From: Bradyrhizobium zhanjiangense
GTDB lineage: Bacteria > Pseudomonadota > Alphaproteobacteria > Rhizobiales > Xanthobacteraceae
Length of the DNA stretch: 64,000 nt
Direction: 5' to 3'
NCBI RefSeq assembly: GCF_004114935.1
Contig: NZ_CP022221.1
Coordinates: 2,129,001-2,193,000 of the forward strand
The notes below the pieces were generated by a model. The model was not told the DNA's origin. It saw only the letters and a list, made by a program, of their open reading frames with translations, and did not search any database. Positions 28,278 through 38,490 of this stretch are shown here, piece by piece; the stretch's first letter is position 1, and each line of letters starts with the position of its first letter. The translations under genes were made by a program, and so were the position numbers.

Positions 28278-29387
28278 ATGAGCAATGTCACCAGAACGGC
28301 CATGCCGGCGGCCGCCGGCCGCGCAGCAGCCAAAAAAGAACTGCCGGAGCACTTTAAGGCGTACAAGCACGTCTGGGTCTTCGTCGAGCTGGAGCGCGGC
28401 CAGGTGCATCCGGTTTCGTGGGAGCTCATGGGTGCGGGGCGCAGGCTTGCCGACAGGCTAAAGGTGAATCTTGCCGCTGTCGTTATCGGTCCGGAGGGGC
28501 AGCACACACGTAACGCCGCGCTTGACGCCTTTTGCTATGGCGCCGATCTGGCCTATCTCGTGAGCGACAATGTTTTGTCGGATTACCGCAACGAATCCTA
28601 TACCAAAGCGCTGAGCGAACTCGTCAACACATACAAGCCCGAGATCCTGCTGTTGGGGGCGACGACGCTCGGTCGCGATCTCGCAGGTTCCGTGGCGACG
28701 ACTCTGTCGACGGGGCTCACTGCCGACTGCACCGCGCTGGACGTCGACGCCGATGGTTCGCTTGCGGCAACGCGTCCGACCTTTGGCGGCTCGCTGCTCT
28801 GCACGATCTATACCTTGAATTATCGTCCGCAGATGGCAACGGTCCGCCCGCGGGTCATGCCGATGCCTGAGCGCGTCGTACGCGATGCCGCTCGTATCAT
28901 CGTCCATCCGCTCGGCCTTCTCGAAGATGATATTGTCACAAAGGTATTGTCGTTCCTACCCGACCGCGATGCAGAAACCTCCAATCTGGCCTATGCCGAT
29001 GTCGTGGTTGCGGGCGGTCTGGGACTGGGATCGCCTGATAACTTTAGGTTGGTGCGCGAGCTCGCAACTCTGCTTGGCGCTGAATATGGCTGCTCGCGTC
29101 CTCTGGTACAAAAAGGGTGGGTTACGTCTGACCGGCAAATCGGCCAGACGGGGAAAACCATCCGGCCAAAGCTCTATATTGCCGCCGGCATTTCCGGCGC
29201 GATCCAGCACCGGGTTGGCGTAGAGGGCGCGGATCTGATCGTCGCCGTCAATACAGACAAGAACGCTCCGATCTTCGACTTTGCCCATCTCGCGATCGTC
29301 AGTGACGCCATTCAATTGCTACCGGCGCTGACGGCCGCATTTCGCGCCCGGCTTTTGCCGAATTCGCGGGCCCGGATCGCGGTCTAG
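28278..29387 (+). CDS. fixB: FixB, electron transfer flavoprotein alpha subunit
   Basis: 369 residues. The N-terminal AANH-like domain begins about residue 27 ([22 protein letters not shown]). The C-terminal FAD-binding region holds [39 protein letters not shown]. With FixA, FixB forms the bifurcating ETF that passes electrons via FixC and FixX toward nitrogenase. fixA is not in this window; in Bradyrhizobium it is encoded elsewhere. fixC follows after 5 bases. Confidence 0.95.
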   Translation: MSNVTRTAMPAAAGRAAAKKELPEHFKAYKHVWVFVELERGQVHPVSWELMGAGRRLADRLKVNLAAVVIGPEGQHTRNAALDAFCYGADLAYLVSDNVLSDYRNESYTKALSELVNTYKPEILLLGATTLGRDLAGSVATTLSTGLTADCTALDVDADGSLAATRPTFGGSLLCTIYTLNYRPQMATVRPRVMPMPERVVRDAARIIVHPLGLLEDDIVTKVLSFLPDRDAETSNLAYADVVVAGGLGLGSPDNFRLVRELATLLGAEYGCSRPLVQKGWVTSDRQIGQTGKTIRPKLYIAAGISGAIQHRVGVEGADLIVAVNTDKNAPIFDFAHLAIVSDAIQLLPALTAAFRARLLPNSRARIAV

Positions 29388-29392
29388 AGGAG

Positions 29393-30706
29393 ATGATGAT
29401 GATTGAAGAGAGATTCGATGCGATCGTGGTCGGAGCCGGTATGGCCGGCAACGCGGCGGCATTGACCATGGCCAAACGCGGCATGAAAGTGCTGCAGCTC
29501 GAGCGGGGCGAATATCCTGGATCGAAGAATGTGCAGGGCGCCATCCTATATGCCGACATGCTGGAAAAGCTGGTCCCCGAGTTTCGAGAGGAGGCGCCGC
29601 TCGAGCGTCACCTGATCGAGCAGCGGTTCTGGATGATGGATGATCGCTCCCATGTCGGCATGCATTACCGCTCAGACGACTTCAACGAGGAACGGCCGAA
29701 CCGGTACACGATTATACGGGCCCAGTTTGACAAATGGTTCTCTTCTAAGGTGCGCGAGGCTGGCGCGACCGTGCTGTGCGAGACGACCGTCACCGAACTC
29801 GTACGGAACGAACGTGAAAGGATCGTCGGTGTTCGTACGGATCGCCGAGACGGCGAAATACATGCCGATGTCGTCGTGCTGGCCGAAGGGGTCAATGGCC
29901 TGCTCGGGACGCGCGCGGGCCTACGCGCGCGCCCGACACCTGATAATGTTGCGCTCGCGGTGAAGGAGATGCATTTCTTGCCTCGCGAAACTATCGAGGC
30001 GCGCTTCAATCTGAAGGGCGATGAAGGCGTCGTGATCGAGGCGGCCGGTACCATTTCCCGCGGCATGACAGGGATGGGCTTCATCTATGCCAACAAGGAG
30101 TGCATTTCGCTCGGCATCGGTTGTCTCGTTGCCGACTTCCAGCGCACGGGTCAGACGCCATACGGCCTGCTCGATCAATTCAAGAGGCATCCCTCTGTGG
30201 CACCCCTGATAGCGGGGTCCGAAGTCAAGGAATATTCGGCGCATCTCATTCCTGAAGGCGGGTACAAGTCGATCCCGCAGCTTTATGGCGAAGGCTGGGT
30301 CGTAGTGGGCGATGCGGCCCAACTCAACAATGCCATTCATCGTGAGGGCTCCAATCTCGCGATGACTTCCGGCCGCATCGCCGCCGAAGCGATAGGTCTG
30401 GTAAAATCGCGCGGCGAGCCGATGAGTTCAACAAATCTGGCGATCTACAAGAAGATGCTGGACGATTCCTTCGTCATCAAAGATCTAAAGAAGTACAAGG
30501 ATTTGCCGCCCCTGATGCATACGCACTCACAAAACTTCTTTCTCACCTACCCGCAGCTCATCTCCAAGGCGATGCAAAACTTTGTGCGCGTCGATGGTAC
30601 GCCCAAGGCTGAGAAGGAGAAGGCGACCCTGAAATCCTTCGCCAAAGCGAGGTCATGGACAGGTCTGTTCGGCGATGCTTATCGTTTTGCACGGGCCTGG
30701 CGCTGA
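29393..30706 (+). CDS. fixC: FixC, ETF-quinone oxidoreductase flavoprotein
   Basis: 437 residues; three consecutive ATGs at 29393-29401 make the exact start uncertain. The FAD dinucleotide-binding motif is [29 protein letters not shown], and [24 protein letters not shown] is the second flavin motif. FixC takes electrons from FixAB and, with FixX, delivers them to quinone and ferredoxin. It is in an operon with fixB and fixX. Confidence 0.95.
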   Translation: MMMIEERFDAIVVGAGMAGNAAALTMAKRGMKVLQLERGEYPGSKNVQGAILYADMLEKLVPEFREEAPLERHLIEQRFWMMDDRSHVGMHYRSDDFNEERPNRYTIIRAQFDKWFSSKVREAGATVLCETTVTELVRNERERIVGVRTDRRDGEIHADVVVLAEGVNGLLGTRAGLRARPTPDNVALAVKEMHFLPRETIEARFNLKGDEGVVIEAAGTISRGMTGMGFIYANKECISLGIGCLVADFQRTGQTPYGLLDQFKRHPSVAPLIAGSEVKEYSAHLIPEGGYKSIPQLYGEGWVVVGDAAQLNNAIHREGSNLAMTSGRIAAEAIGLVKSRGEPMSSTNLAIYKKMLDDSFVIKDLKKYKDLPPLMHTHSQNFFLTYPQLISKAMQNFVRVDGTPKAEKEKATLKSFAKARSWTGLFGDAYRFARAWR

Positions 30707-30745
30707 CCGAGACAGCGTGAAGGCCCAACAATGGAAGGTCAAAGC

Positions 30746-31042
30746 ATGAATGTCGAACCCCCAGTGCGCGTCGAAGACAAGCTGTATTACAACCGCTATC
30801 TTGTCGACATTGGTCACCCTCACGTCAAGGTCCGTGCGCACACGACGCCATCACCGCAGCTACTTGCACTTTTGAAAGCCTGCCCCGCGCGGTGCTACGA
30901 GCTCAACGACGACGGCCAGGTCGAGATAACAGTTGACGGCTGCATCGAGTGCGGTACCTGCCGCGTGATCGCCGAGCCCACCGGCGACATCGAATGGAGC
31001 CATCCGCGCGGCGGATATGGAGTGCTGTTCAAGTTTGGGTAA
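30746..31042 (+). CDS. fixX: FixX, ferredoxin-like partner of FixC
   Basis: 98 residues from the ATG at 30746; an ATG at 30731 would add five. Four cysteines form one cluster site: ACPARCYEL and CIECGTC. The family end [17 protein letters not shown] is present. It is the iron-sulfur subunit of the FixCX complex, and this is the last gene of the operon. Confidence 0.94.
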   Translation: MNVEPPVRVEDKLYYNRYLVDIGHPHVKVRAHTTPSPQLLALLKACPARCYELNDDGQVEITVDGCIECGTCRVIAEPTGDIEWSHPRGGYGVLFKFG

Positions 31043-31274
31043 TGGTGGAACAAAGGGTCGTGGTGCGACCGAGGTTAGGCGGCAGGATCTCAACGCATGT
31101 GTGGCGCATTCCGCGTCAGTTGCACGGCGCCTGGAATTCGAGCAAGACGCTCCTCATGCGGACGCTGCGCAAGAGATGACTTGCAGATGCTCGTTCGTTC
31201 GGGAGCCGCGAAGGACTGGTTGTGGCGTCACCGAGTGGCGCCACGACGCAGACGATCGGATGGCAGAAGAAGGA

Positions 31275-31823
31275 TCAGCCCCTCGCCTGAGAGGGGTTGT
31301 GCCCAGCGGCCTCGATTGCGATCGCCACTGACTGCATGATCGCGGCAAAGCGCACCGCGGTCTGGATCGCTTCGGAACTGACGCCCGCGGCTCTCAGTGT
31401 CTTCTCATGGGCATCGATGCAGGCACCGCAGCCGTTTATGGCCGAGACCGCAAGCGACCACAGCTCGAAATCGGACTTCTCGACGCCGGGATTGCCGATC
31501 ACGTTCATACGCAGCCGTGGCGGCATCGTTTTGTATTGCGGGTTGGAAACGAGGTGGGCGAAGCGGTAGTAGACGTTGTTCATTGCCATCACGGAGGCTG
31601 CAGCTTTTGCTGCGGCGATCCCCACAGATGTCATCACGGTGGCGGCGGCCGATTCGATCGCGGCAATCAGGGCTGCATTGCGGGTGGCAATCGCGCTCGC
31701 CAGCAGAAGCCCGTATTTTCGTTGTGGCGAAAGCGTCTCATCGGCCACCAAGGAGGTCAAGTTAAGCCTGACATCCTTCGCGAAATCGGGAATCCTGTCG
31801 CTTAGTTGTTCGATCGACGACAT
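31275..31823 (-). CDS. ahpD: AhpD, alkylhydroperoxidase
   Basis: 182 residues. The catalytic CxxC with proton-relay histidine is [15 protein letters not shown] near residue 131; a helical core surrounds it. AhpD reduces peroxides or recycles AhpC. It lies 6 bases downstream of ahpC on the same strand, so the two are co-transcribed. Confidence 0.93.
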   Translation of the reverse strand: MSSIEQLSDRIPDFAKDVRLNLTSLVADETLSPQRKYGLLLASAIATRNAALIAAIESAAATVMTSVGIAAAKAAASVMAMNNVYYRFAHLVSNPQYKTMPPRLRMNVIGNPGVEKSDFELWSLAVSAINGCGACIDAHEKTLRAAGVSSEAIQTAVRFAAIMQSVAIAIEAAGHNPSQARG

Positions 31824-31829
31824 GCTGCC

Positions 31830-32384
31830 TCAAGCAACCTTCAAGGTTTCGCCGCCGATTTCGCGGTTGCAGGGACAGAGCTCGTCGGTTTGCAGCGCGT
31901 CCAAAACGCGGAGCGTGTCCTTAGGACTGCGCCCGACACTGAGATTGGTCGCATAGACGTGCTGGATCGTATTTTGGGGGTCAACAATAAAGGTGTAACG
32001 ATAAGCAACCCCTTCGGGTGAACGCACGCCAAGACCATCGACGAGCGTTCCCTTTGTGTCGGCAAACTGCCAGATTGGCAGATTGTGCAGGTCGACATGT
32101 GAGCGCCGCCAAGCGAGTTTGCAGAACTCGTTGTCAGTCGAACCACCGAGTACAACCGCATCGCGGTCGGCGAATTCCTTAGAAAGCCGGGCAAACTCGG
32201 CGATCTCTGTCGGGCAGACGAAGGTAAAATCCTTAGGGTAGAAGAAGATGATCTTCCATTTTTCTGCAAAGCTCGCTTCGGTCAGCGTCTCGAATGCGCT
32301 CTGTCCTCCTTCTTCCTGCGCTTGAAAACCGGGCTTCACGCCTGTGATTTCGAACGGTGGCAACTGACTTCCAATTCCGAGCAT
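31830..32384 (-). CDS. ahpC: AhpC, alkyl hydroperoxide reductase (2-Cys peroxiredoxin)
   Basis: 184 residues. The peroxidatic cysteine is in FFYPKDFTFVCPTE and the resolving cysteine in DELCPCNREIGGET. It reduces peroxides and peroxynitrite. A sigma-54 element immediately upstream implies co-expression with nitrogen fixation genes, when respiration in nodules generates oxidants. Confidence 0.94.
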   Translation of the reverse strand: MLGIGSQLPPFEITGVKPGFQAQEEGGQSAFETLTEASFAEKWKIIFFYPKDFTFVCPTEIAEFARLSKEFADRDAVVLGGSTDNEFCKLAWRRSHVDLHNLPIWQFADTKGTLVDGLGVRSPEGVAYRYTFIVDPQNTIQHVYATNLSVGRSPKDTLRVLDALQTDELCPCNREIGGETLKVA

Positions 32385-32431
32385 GCTGTCCTCACAAATT
32401 TGCTTTTTGTAGATCGTGACTTCACTGTTGA

Positions 32432-32447
32432 AGCAAACTATATGCCA
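32432..32447 (-). promoter_or_regulatory. Sigma-54 promoter of ahpC-ahpD
   Basis: Read on the minus strand, TGGCATATAGTTTGCT matches the -24/-12 consensus, 48 bases before the ahpC start. No TGT-N10-ACA site was found in the 150 bases behind it. Confidence 0.8.
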
Positions 32448-32559
32448 TCCGTTCTCGGGAGTGGATTCCTTGATACAAGCATGCTCGCGCGCTTGGAGAG
32501 TCGATCAGCGCTAAGTGCTGAAAAACCACAAGCGCTTCTTTCCAACGAGTCACGATCAC

Positions 32560-33030
32560 AAGGCAGCAGCGTGCCAACGCCCACGCTGAAGGTTCGCCAT
32601 CGGCAAGGAATTTCTTCGGAACGGCTGTCAGAACTGGTACGACCTCGGGTGATCGCGTCAACGAATTCGGCGCGCAGGTCCAGCGAGCTGCTGCTTGTTT
32701 GGCGAATTTGTTGATCATGAGGAGATCGATCTTGTTGCGAAGTGCCTGGGAAACGACAGCTGAGGCCTTGGCAAGCACATTTGTGTCGAGATTGCAGGAG
32801 CTTCGCTGTTGAGTGGCTGGGAAATCGAGATCTCTTATCCCGTCGCAACGTCGATTGCGAGCATGATGTGCGTGACATTTGCGCGCCTCGAGTGTCGCTG
32901 CACGATGCCGCCGATGCGTAGGCTTTGCTAGGCGATATCCTGAGCGAACTCGGCGAGTTGCCTGTCGACATCGTCTTTCGGACGGTAGAGAATTGCCTCC
33001 ACACTATTCGGATCTATCTCATCCAGATCG
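32560..33030 (-). pseudogene. DUF2478 remnant (molybdenum-transport-associated)
   Basis: On the minus strand, successive frames read VEAILYRPKDDVDRQLAEFAQDIA, IGGIVQRHSRRA, EISISQPL, ASAVVSQALRNKIDLLMINKFAKQ and, after frame changes, LRAEFVDAITRG with VPVLTAVPKKFLADG. This order matches DUF2478, a nucleotide-binding-like family typically encoded with molybdate ABC transporters. At least three frame breaks disable it. It lies directly downstream of modC. Confidence 0.75.
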
Positions 33031-33092
33031 TCGAGCGCGGCTAGGATCCTGTTGACGTGTTTCTCGTGTCCGGGCATAGCTGTCGAACGTTC

Positions 33093-34217
33093 TCATGCGG
33101 TTCGTGGCGGGCGTTGCAAGCACCGCTCGACAGCCGCGAGCGGAACGGCGCGCGCGACCTCGGCGAATACGTCCACTCCATTGCTGAGCCGTAGCGCATC
33201 AAAGGATCGGCGCGTGATGCGCGCCAAAAGCTGCGCGCCAGAACGGTCAGTTTCAACGGTCAGAACCAAGGTAACCTCAGCCTCGTCGAACGGCAGAGAG
33301 GCTTTGATGCGTGCCGGAAATACGTTGAGGATAGAGCTCGCACGCGGGCGCTCACACGCAATGCTGACGTCGCCGGCTGCGATGCGGAGCCGCAGCTGCG
33401 CGCCCGGTCTAAGCGGCACTCCAGGTATCAGAAGGCGTGCCCCCTTGAGGCGGAGCATGATCAGCCCATAGCGTCCGTCATAGCCCCCGACCACGGTATC
33501 AAGACAGACTGCCGCTTCGCCGCGCCTGGCAAGCGCCGGATCGCTCTGAACGACATTAAGCGGCCCTGCCGCAGTCACTACGCCATCTTTCATCATGACA
33601 AGATGATCGGCAAAACGCTCGACATCAGCGATGTCATGGCTGATGTAGATCATCGGCAGTGGGAGCGTTTCCCGCAGGCGCTCGAGAAATGGCAGGATCT
33701 CGCATTTGGCGGAGCGGTCGAGCACAATGAGTGGATCGTCCAGCAAAAGCAGCCTAGGCTGGCCTAAGAGCGCGCTGCCAAGCGCAAGTCGCTGTCGCTC
33801 AGCCGCGGAAAGATGGGATGGCGAACGCTCGAGCAGTGGCGCCAAGGCGAGCAATTCGACCACACCATCAAAATCGATCAGTGTCGGTGTCGATTTTGAC
33901 GCGTTATATAGAAGGGTGCGCCGTACAGACCAATGAGAAAAATGAGTTGGTAGCTGGAATACATATGCGACGTGACGCAGGTGGGGTGGTCGAAATGTCG
34001 TCTCGTCCTGCCAAATCTCTCCATCCACCGCACAAAATCCGTTCGGCAGACGCTGCACGCCAGCGATGCAGCGCGCGAGTGTGGTCTTGCCGCACCCGGG
34101 GGGACCAAAAATCGCTGTAACGCCTTTGGCTGGTACGCTGAATTGCGCATCTAGCGGAATGTTTGCGAGAGAACCGTTGAAGGCAATCTCAATATAGCCC
34201 GTTTTTGCTTCTCTCAT
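33093..34217 (-). CDS. modC: ModC-like molybdate ABC transporter ATPase with altered motifs
   Basis: 374 residues from the ATG at 34217. The order of ABC motifs is intact: Walker A FGPPGCGKTTLAR, Q-loop YVFQLPTHFSHWSV, signature region, Walker B, H-loop YISHDIADVERFADH, then a C-terminal molybdate-binding (TOBE/Mop) domain. The signature reads LSAAERQRLALGSALL instead of LSGGERQR. The residue after the Walker B aspartate is Asp rather than the catalytic Glu (LLLLDDPLIVLD). Both changes should weaken ATP hydrolysis. Neighbours modA and modB exist only as remnants. Confidence 0.8.
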   Translation of the reverse strand: MREAKTGYIEIAFNGSLANIPLDAQFSVPAKGVTAIFGPPGCGKTTLARCIAGVQRLPNGFCAVDGEIWQDETTFRPPHLRHVAYVFQLPTHFSHWSVRRTLLYNASKSTPTLIDFDGVVELLALAPLLERSPSHLSAAERQRLALGSALLGQPRLLLLDDPLIVLDRSAKCEILPFLERLRETLPLPMIYISHDIADVERFADHLVMMKDGVVTAAGPLNVVQSDPALARRGEAAVCLDTVVGGYDGRYGLIMLRLKGARLLIPGVPLRPGAQLRLRIAAGDVSIACERPRASSILNVFPARIKASLPFDEAEVTLVLTVETDRSGAQLLARITRRSFDALRLSNGVDVFAEVARAVPLAAVERCLQRPPRTA

Positions 34218-34722
34218 GAACCTGCGCCGGTGCTGTCTCTTCCCATCCAAGCCACGAGCACAAACACTGCAATGGATATCATGACCATGCCTCGGACAAT
34301 CCGGTCCGTGCCGCTCCAGCACGGCGTCTCTAATCGCGTGAGGGCATAAGGTGCGGCGGCGAACTGCAGAACGGTGTTAAGACCAGAGGCTTCTTGGGCA
34401 TCTCCCAGCCGCGAGGATCGTGACAATCGGACGCTGCCCGGTGCGCTTGGCAATGAGACAAGGCGTTCTCAGCCTGCTTGGCCGAGCCGAGGGTTTCTGC
34501 TGAATGTCCAAATGGCGCGGCTTGAGAGGTTTGACGGTAAAGACGTCGGCTCACGCCAGAGTTGAGTACTGGCAAGGGACCGGAAATCCACATCAAGCGT
34601 CCCACAGCGTTGGTAGCCGATTTGAAGCTTGCGCCGGTCGCCATAGTCGTGGCCCCTGCATTTTCGGGTGCGAGCAGCATCAAAGCCAGATCGATCAGAA
34701 TGAATCGGATAAGTCTCATTGG
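34218..34722 (-). pseudogene. modA/modB remnants
   Basis: On the minus strand, 34719-34570 encodes a signal-peptide-like start (MRLIRFILIDLALMLLAP) and ATTMATGASFKSATNAVGRL, resembling the N-terminus of molybdate-binding ModA. A stretch at 34310-34218 (VRGMVMISIAVFVLVAWMG) resembles the last membrane helix of ModB. The middle of both genes is missing. Assignment rests on position next to modC and short similarity. Confidence 0.5.
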
Positions 34723-35357
34723 AACTCCGGCTCCGCCGTCGCAACTGGTTGATTCCTACCCAGCAATCCGTGTGCCGTTTCAATGAGTATCTGCGCGTCT
34801 AGCGGCGAGGATAGGCTTTGTATCAATCTCCCCCGGCGTAAATCGCCGTATCTTATTGTAGGGATTTGGACGCTCGCGTCACCAACCGCACATACAGGAG
34901 CTACGAGATGGAAGCTGAGGATGATCGATCGCCTCTTGCATTGGAGATGGTGCTTTGGCGAACATGCGGCCATAAAGCTCGTCAATGATGCAGCGAACCT
35001 TCCGATGTGCGCGGAGGAGAAGGTCGTCTGCCCGGCGCTTGAAAAAAAGCTAATGTGAGATGATACGCTGTGCCCGCGAGCTACAGGAGGACGTCTTCCT
35101 GGCAGCACCGGTTGCGGGCGCATCTCAGAGCGCGGGCCTTTGTTGTAACGCGAGATGACCCGGGATTGAGCTGCCCAAGATTGATATTTTACAGGCCCTA
35201 AGGGTTCCTGCCGTCAGCGACGAACGGGTTGGGGCTCGAGGTTCGCAACTGCGGCCTGCTGAATGCTCCAGCTTGGACCGCGATATCGCCTGATTTCGCT
35301 GCGGCAGCCGCTATCTTCCTCGCTAATCACAACGTAGCGTGTCGCTATCGTGAAGGC
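34723..35357. other. Intergenic stretch
   Basis: Several small frames, none recognised. No promoter consensus noted. Confidence 0.4.
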
Positions 35358-36428
35358 CTATTTGTCTAAGGAGGGCTTTGGGGTTGCAATGGTCCGCGTT
35401 GGCAGTATCGGGTAATCGATCTTTGGCAGCTGCCCGGTGAGCGAATTCAGAAACGCGACAATCTCGTCAGCTTCTTCATCACTGAGCTTTGCGCCAAGCT
35501 GAACCTCACTCATCACTCCAACCGCTTGCTTAAGACTCCAAACCTGACCAGAATGGAAGTAAGGAGGGCGCAATGCGACGTTCCGCAACGGCGCCGAGCG
35601 GAAAACATACTCGTCGCCGGGATCCTTAGTGACGGCAAAACGACCCTTGTCCTCTCTCGGAAGCAGCCTTTCGGCGGGCTTTTCAATCATGCCGAACGGG
35701 AAGTATTCTTGTCCACCGACGTTGATTCCGTTGTGGCAAGAGGAGCATCCCTTTGCGATGAATAGCTTCAGCCCGGCCTTCTGCTGATCAGTGAGAGCAT
35801 ATTCATCACCCTCGAGGTATTGATCGAAGGGGGCAGCGGGAGTAATCAAGGTCGCCTCGAAAGCCTCGATGGCCTTGGCGAAATTTTCAAACGTAATTGG
35901 CGCCGAATCGTTGGGAAAAGCCTTACTGAACATAGCGACATAATCGGTCATTGAATTCAATGTTCTGAGCACGCGATCGGGCGTCGCATTCATTTCGACG
36001 CTGGCCTGGACAGGACCTGCGGCCTGCGCCTTAAGATCCGCCGCGCGACCATCCCAGAACTGCGCCACGTTGAAGACTGCGTTATAGACTGTTGGCGCAC
36101 GACGTGACCCCAGTTGCCAGCGATGACCAATCGACGTCGGGCCGGCATCTACCCCACCCGTCCCAAGGTTATGACACGTATTGCAGCTAATAACCCCGCT
36201 CGCCGATAGCCTCGGATCGAAAAACAAGGATTTGCCAAGTGTGACCTTTTCATGGGTGATAAGATTGTCCTTCACCGCTGGAACAATTGAGGGAATCGGC
36301 TTGAAAATCCGCTTGGCGGCGCTCATCAAATCCTCATTGGCACCTGCTGCTGGCGAAACCAGAATGGCTGCGGCCACAACACTTAACCTGCCGACCCTGG
36401 AAAACTCGCGTACCGCTAATGTCCTCAC
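35358..36428 (-). CDS. Dihaem cytochrome c peroxidase (CcpA/MauG family)
   Basis: About 356 residues from a GTG at 36428, which gives a clean signal peptide (SVVAAAILVSPAAGANED); ATGs at 36470 and 36503 are alternatives. Two haem c sites are present: CNTCH near residue 80 and CSSCH near residue 225. Typical segments are KVTLGKSLFFDPRLSASGVISC, RRAPTVYNAVF and RNVALRPPYFHSGQVWSL. It would reduce peroxide in the periplasm using cytochrome c. It may complement ahpCD in oxidant defence. No FixK box was found upstream. Confidence 0.88.
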   Translation of the reverse strand: MRTLAVREFSRVGRLSVVAAAILVSPAAGANEDLMSAAKRIFKPIPSIVPAVKDNLITHEKVTLGKSLFFDPRLSASGVISCNTCHNLGTGGVDAGPTSIGHRWQLGSRRAPTVYNAVFNVAQFWDGRAADLKAQAAGPVQASVEMNATPDRVLRTLNSMTDYVAMFSKAFPNDSAPITFENFAKAIEAFEATLITPAAPFDQYLEGDEYALTDQQKAGLKLFIAKGCSSCHNGINVGGQEYFPFGMIEKPAERLLPREDKGRFAVTKDPGDEYVFRSAPLRNVALRPPYFHSGQVWSLKQAVGVMSEVQLGAKLSDEEADEIVAFLNSLTGQLPKIDYPILPTRTIATPKPSLDK

Positions 36429-36589
36429 GTGAAGTCTCGCTTTTCTCCTAGATCGTGGAATCGCGAACATAGCGCTCGGTCCCAGAAGACCTGTAGCAGT
36501 CAACGACGAATGATGTCCGTGTTCCGGCTAGGCTGCACCCAGGCTGACGTTCTGCCGGTGTTAGTAGCAACCGGTGTGCCAGCGGGGCT

Positions 36590-36760
36590 CAAGCTCGAAG
36601 CTGCTGAGCCGGTTTCAAGCAATTGCGCACCGTGAATAGCAGCAGGCCGCTTGAGCCTGTCATCGACGGTACGTGACAGTTGCGACAATCACCATTCCAG
36701 GCATGGTATCCTGGCCTGTCGGTCCAAACCTCGGTGCTTCTCGGAAACCCATCGTACCGA
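36590..36760 (-). pseudogene. Possible c-type cytochrome tail fragment
   Basis: A minus-strand frame reads YDGFPRSTEVWTDRP, then HAWNGDCRNCHVPSMTGSS. CRNCHVP is a haem c motif in the form seen in dihaem oxidoreductases. The frame has no start and is short, and it lies just upstream of the peroxidase gene. Probably a remnant. Confidence 0.35.
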
Positions 36761-37292
36761 ACTCTCTTGACTCTGCAAATCGGATCGCGAACAAAACGAG
36801 CTGCGTCGACGCAGTTTGTTGCTGATCGTCTCGATGCGTGCCCTTTGCGGCTTCAACCGCTTCACTAGGCTAAGCGTCATCCACCAGCATCGGTAACATT
36901 CCTACCCCGGGGGCAGCCGGTCAGGCGTGCAGTTGTCGGGAGTTCGTCCTACTGCGCCCAATGAGAGCATGCCCGTCTCAGAACGATTCACACATGCCGG
37001 ACGCTCAAAGTGCTTGAATCGACCGTAGCGTCAGGTTGTAGGCTTTGCGAAGGCAGAACGCCATATTGGGAGCCAGCATCGCCGCACATGCTAAACCGCC
37101 GATCTCTGTTGGACCTCCGTGTCTTCGCAATGAGCCGGGACGATGATTCGGGAGGCCGTAATCATTGCGGCTGCCCCGCAACAGCGCGACCATGGCTGCC
37201 GAGGCGCCGGTAAACAGATTACGCCCGCGGAGGAAAGAGTAATAGTTACCGATATGCGGCTTAAGAGAGATTTGGTGGGTCATGAGCGACGA

Positions 37293-37616
37293 ATGAGCTG
37301 GATTCCCAATGCGCATCGCTGTGCAGCGGCCCTCATTGCGATCGTGATCGCGATCGCAGCGGCGTGGTGCACAGGCTACGCTCGCGCGCGAGATCGGCGG
37401 GCCGAGGAAGTCTTGACCTCGTGCAGACCAGACGTGATGCGCTTCTGTAACCGCTTTACAGGGCGTGGCGATGTGGACGTGGCCATGTTTTGTCTTAGGG
37501 ACAATTTCAAGAACTTGCGCGGAGAATGCCGCCGCAGGATGCCAATCGCGGCGGAGAGAAACGACCGACCAAGACGGCGTCTCAACAGGCTTCCGGTCGT
37601 CCTCCATCGAGAGTGA
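37293..37616 (+). CDS. Small exported cysteine-containing protein
   Basis: 107 residues from the ATG at 37293. A strong signal or anchor segment (CAAALIAIVIAIAAAWCTGYARA) precedes a domain with four spaced cysteines: LTSCRPDVMRFCNRF, AMFCLRDNF, GECRRRM. This resembles small secreted cysteine-rich-repeat proteins of Bradyrhizobium whose function is unknown. The basic C-terminus may be read-through of decayed sequence. Confidence 0.55.
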   Translation: MSWIPNAHRCAAALIAIVIAIAAAWCTGYARARDRRAEEVLTSCRPDVMRFCNRFTGRGDVDVAMFCLRDNFKNLRGECRRRMPIAAERNDRPRRRLNRLPVVLHRE

Positions 37617-38190
37617 GGCGTCCGAGCGGCAGTCGCAGAAATCGAGCGACAGTGAGGTCTTCCAGACTGACGGGAGCCGGAGTTTGGCCCGCTTGGTGGC
37701 CGAAAGTCGATCGGGCTGAAGCATCAGCTTGCCGAGCCGCAGTTCATCTATCAGGGGCACTGAGCTCTGTGAATCGATTCGCCTCGATCAGCGATCGATG
37801 TGCGCCCATACGTGTTACGAGGTTGTAATGCGCTCCGAACTTCGATTTCGTACTGCAGCAGTTGCGCTTTATTCTGAGCTGCTGCCATTCGCTGACTTTG
37901 AGGCCGTCGTGATTGCCGTCGGCCTAACTGGTCGGAAGGGGAATCTGCGTAAACTTTGGTGGTTGCTGCCGGACATTTGCAGAAATCCATGCTGCTCATC
38001 AACGTATGGCGTTGTGCCCGGCAACCAAGTATTTTCCGGCAGGTGGCTAAATCGGCTACAACTGGCAAAAGATCGCCGGAATCCTGGCGTTGGATGTTTC
38101 TTCAATAGCGGTCTTCCTCAGATTTCTCAGCTGGGAATTAGCCTGGTCTTGACTGGCGGGCTCAAGGTACAGATACAGCTAGGAAGCCTC
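37617..38190. other. Intergenic stretch
   Basis: Frames of up to 165 codons exist but lack ribosome sites and protein-like composition. No gene is supported. Confidence 0.4.
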
Positions 38191-38490
38191 TTAGCCGCCC
38201 ATCGACTTCCCGAAGGAATCGCTTGATGCCATTGCGGCGTTCTCGATGGGCGCTTCACGGGAGTCGCTTCGCCCGATCGTGGTGCTCTTGGCCGAATACA
38301 CTTTAGGGCTCAAGGTCAAGGGAAACGACGTCGACAAGAGCCGTTCAAAGGCAGAAAGCTGTTCAAGCAGACGCCTCTCAACGGCCTTGCGCTCCGCGTC
38401 AGGTAGGTCCCTGTTAAGGAATCGACGGCAGCGCCAGATTTCGTTCCGCAGCCATCTGATCTCACTTAATGTATCATCAATTGAAGTCAT
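38191..38490 (-). CDS. Hypothetical helical protein
   Basis: 99 residues. The first 55 form a convincing amphipathic helix pair (LSEIRWLRNEIWRCRRFLNRDL, AERKAVERRLLEQLSAFERLL). The remainder is Ser-rich and less ordered. No family recognised and no strong ribosome site. Confidence 0.45.
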   Translation of the reverse strand: MTSIDDTLSEIRWLRNEIWRCRRFLNRDLPDAERKAVERRLLEQLSAFERLLSTSFPLTLSPKVYSAKSTTIGRSDSREAPIENAAMASSDSFGKSMGG

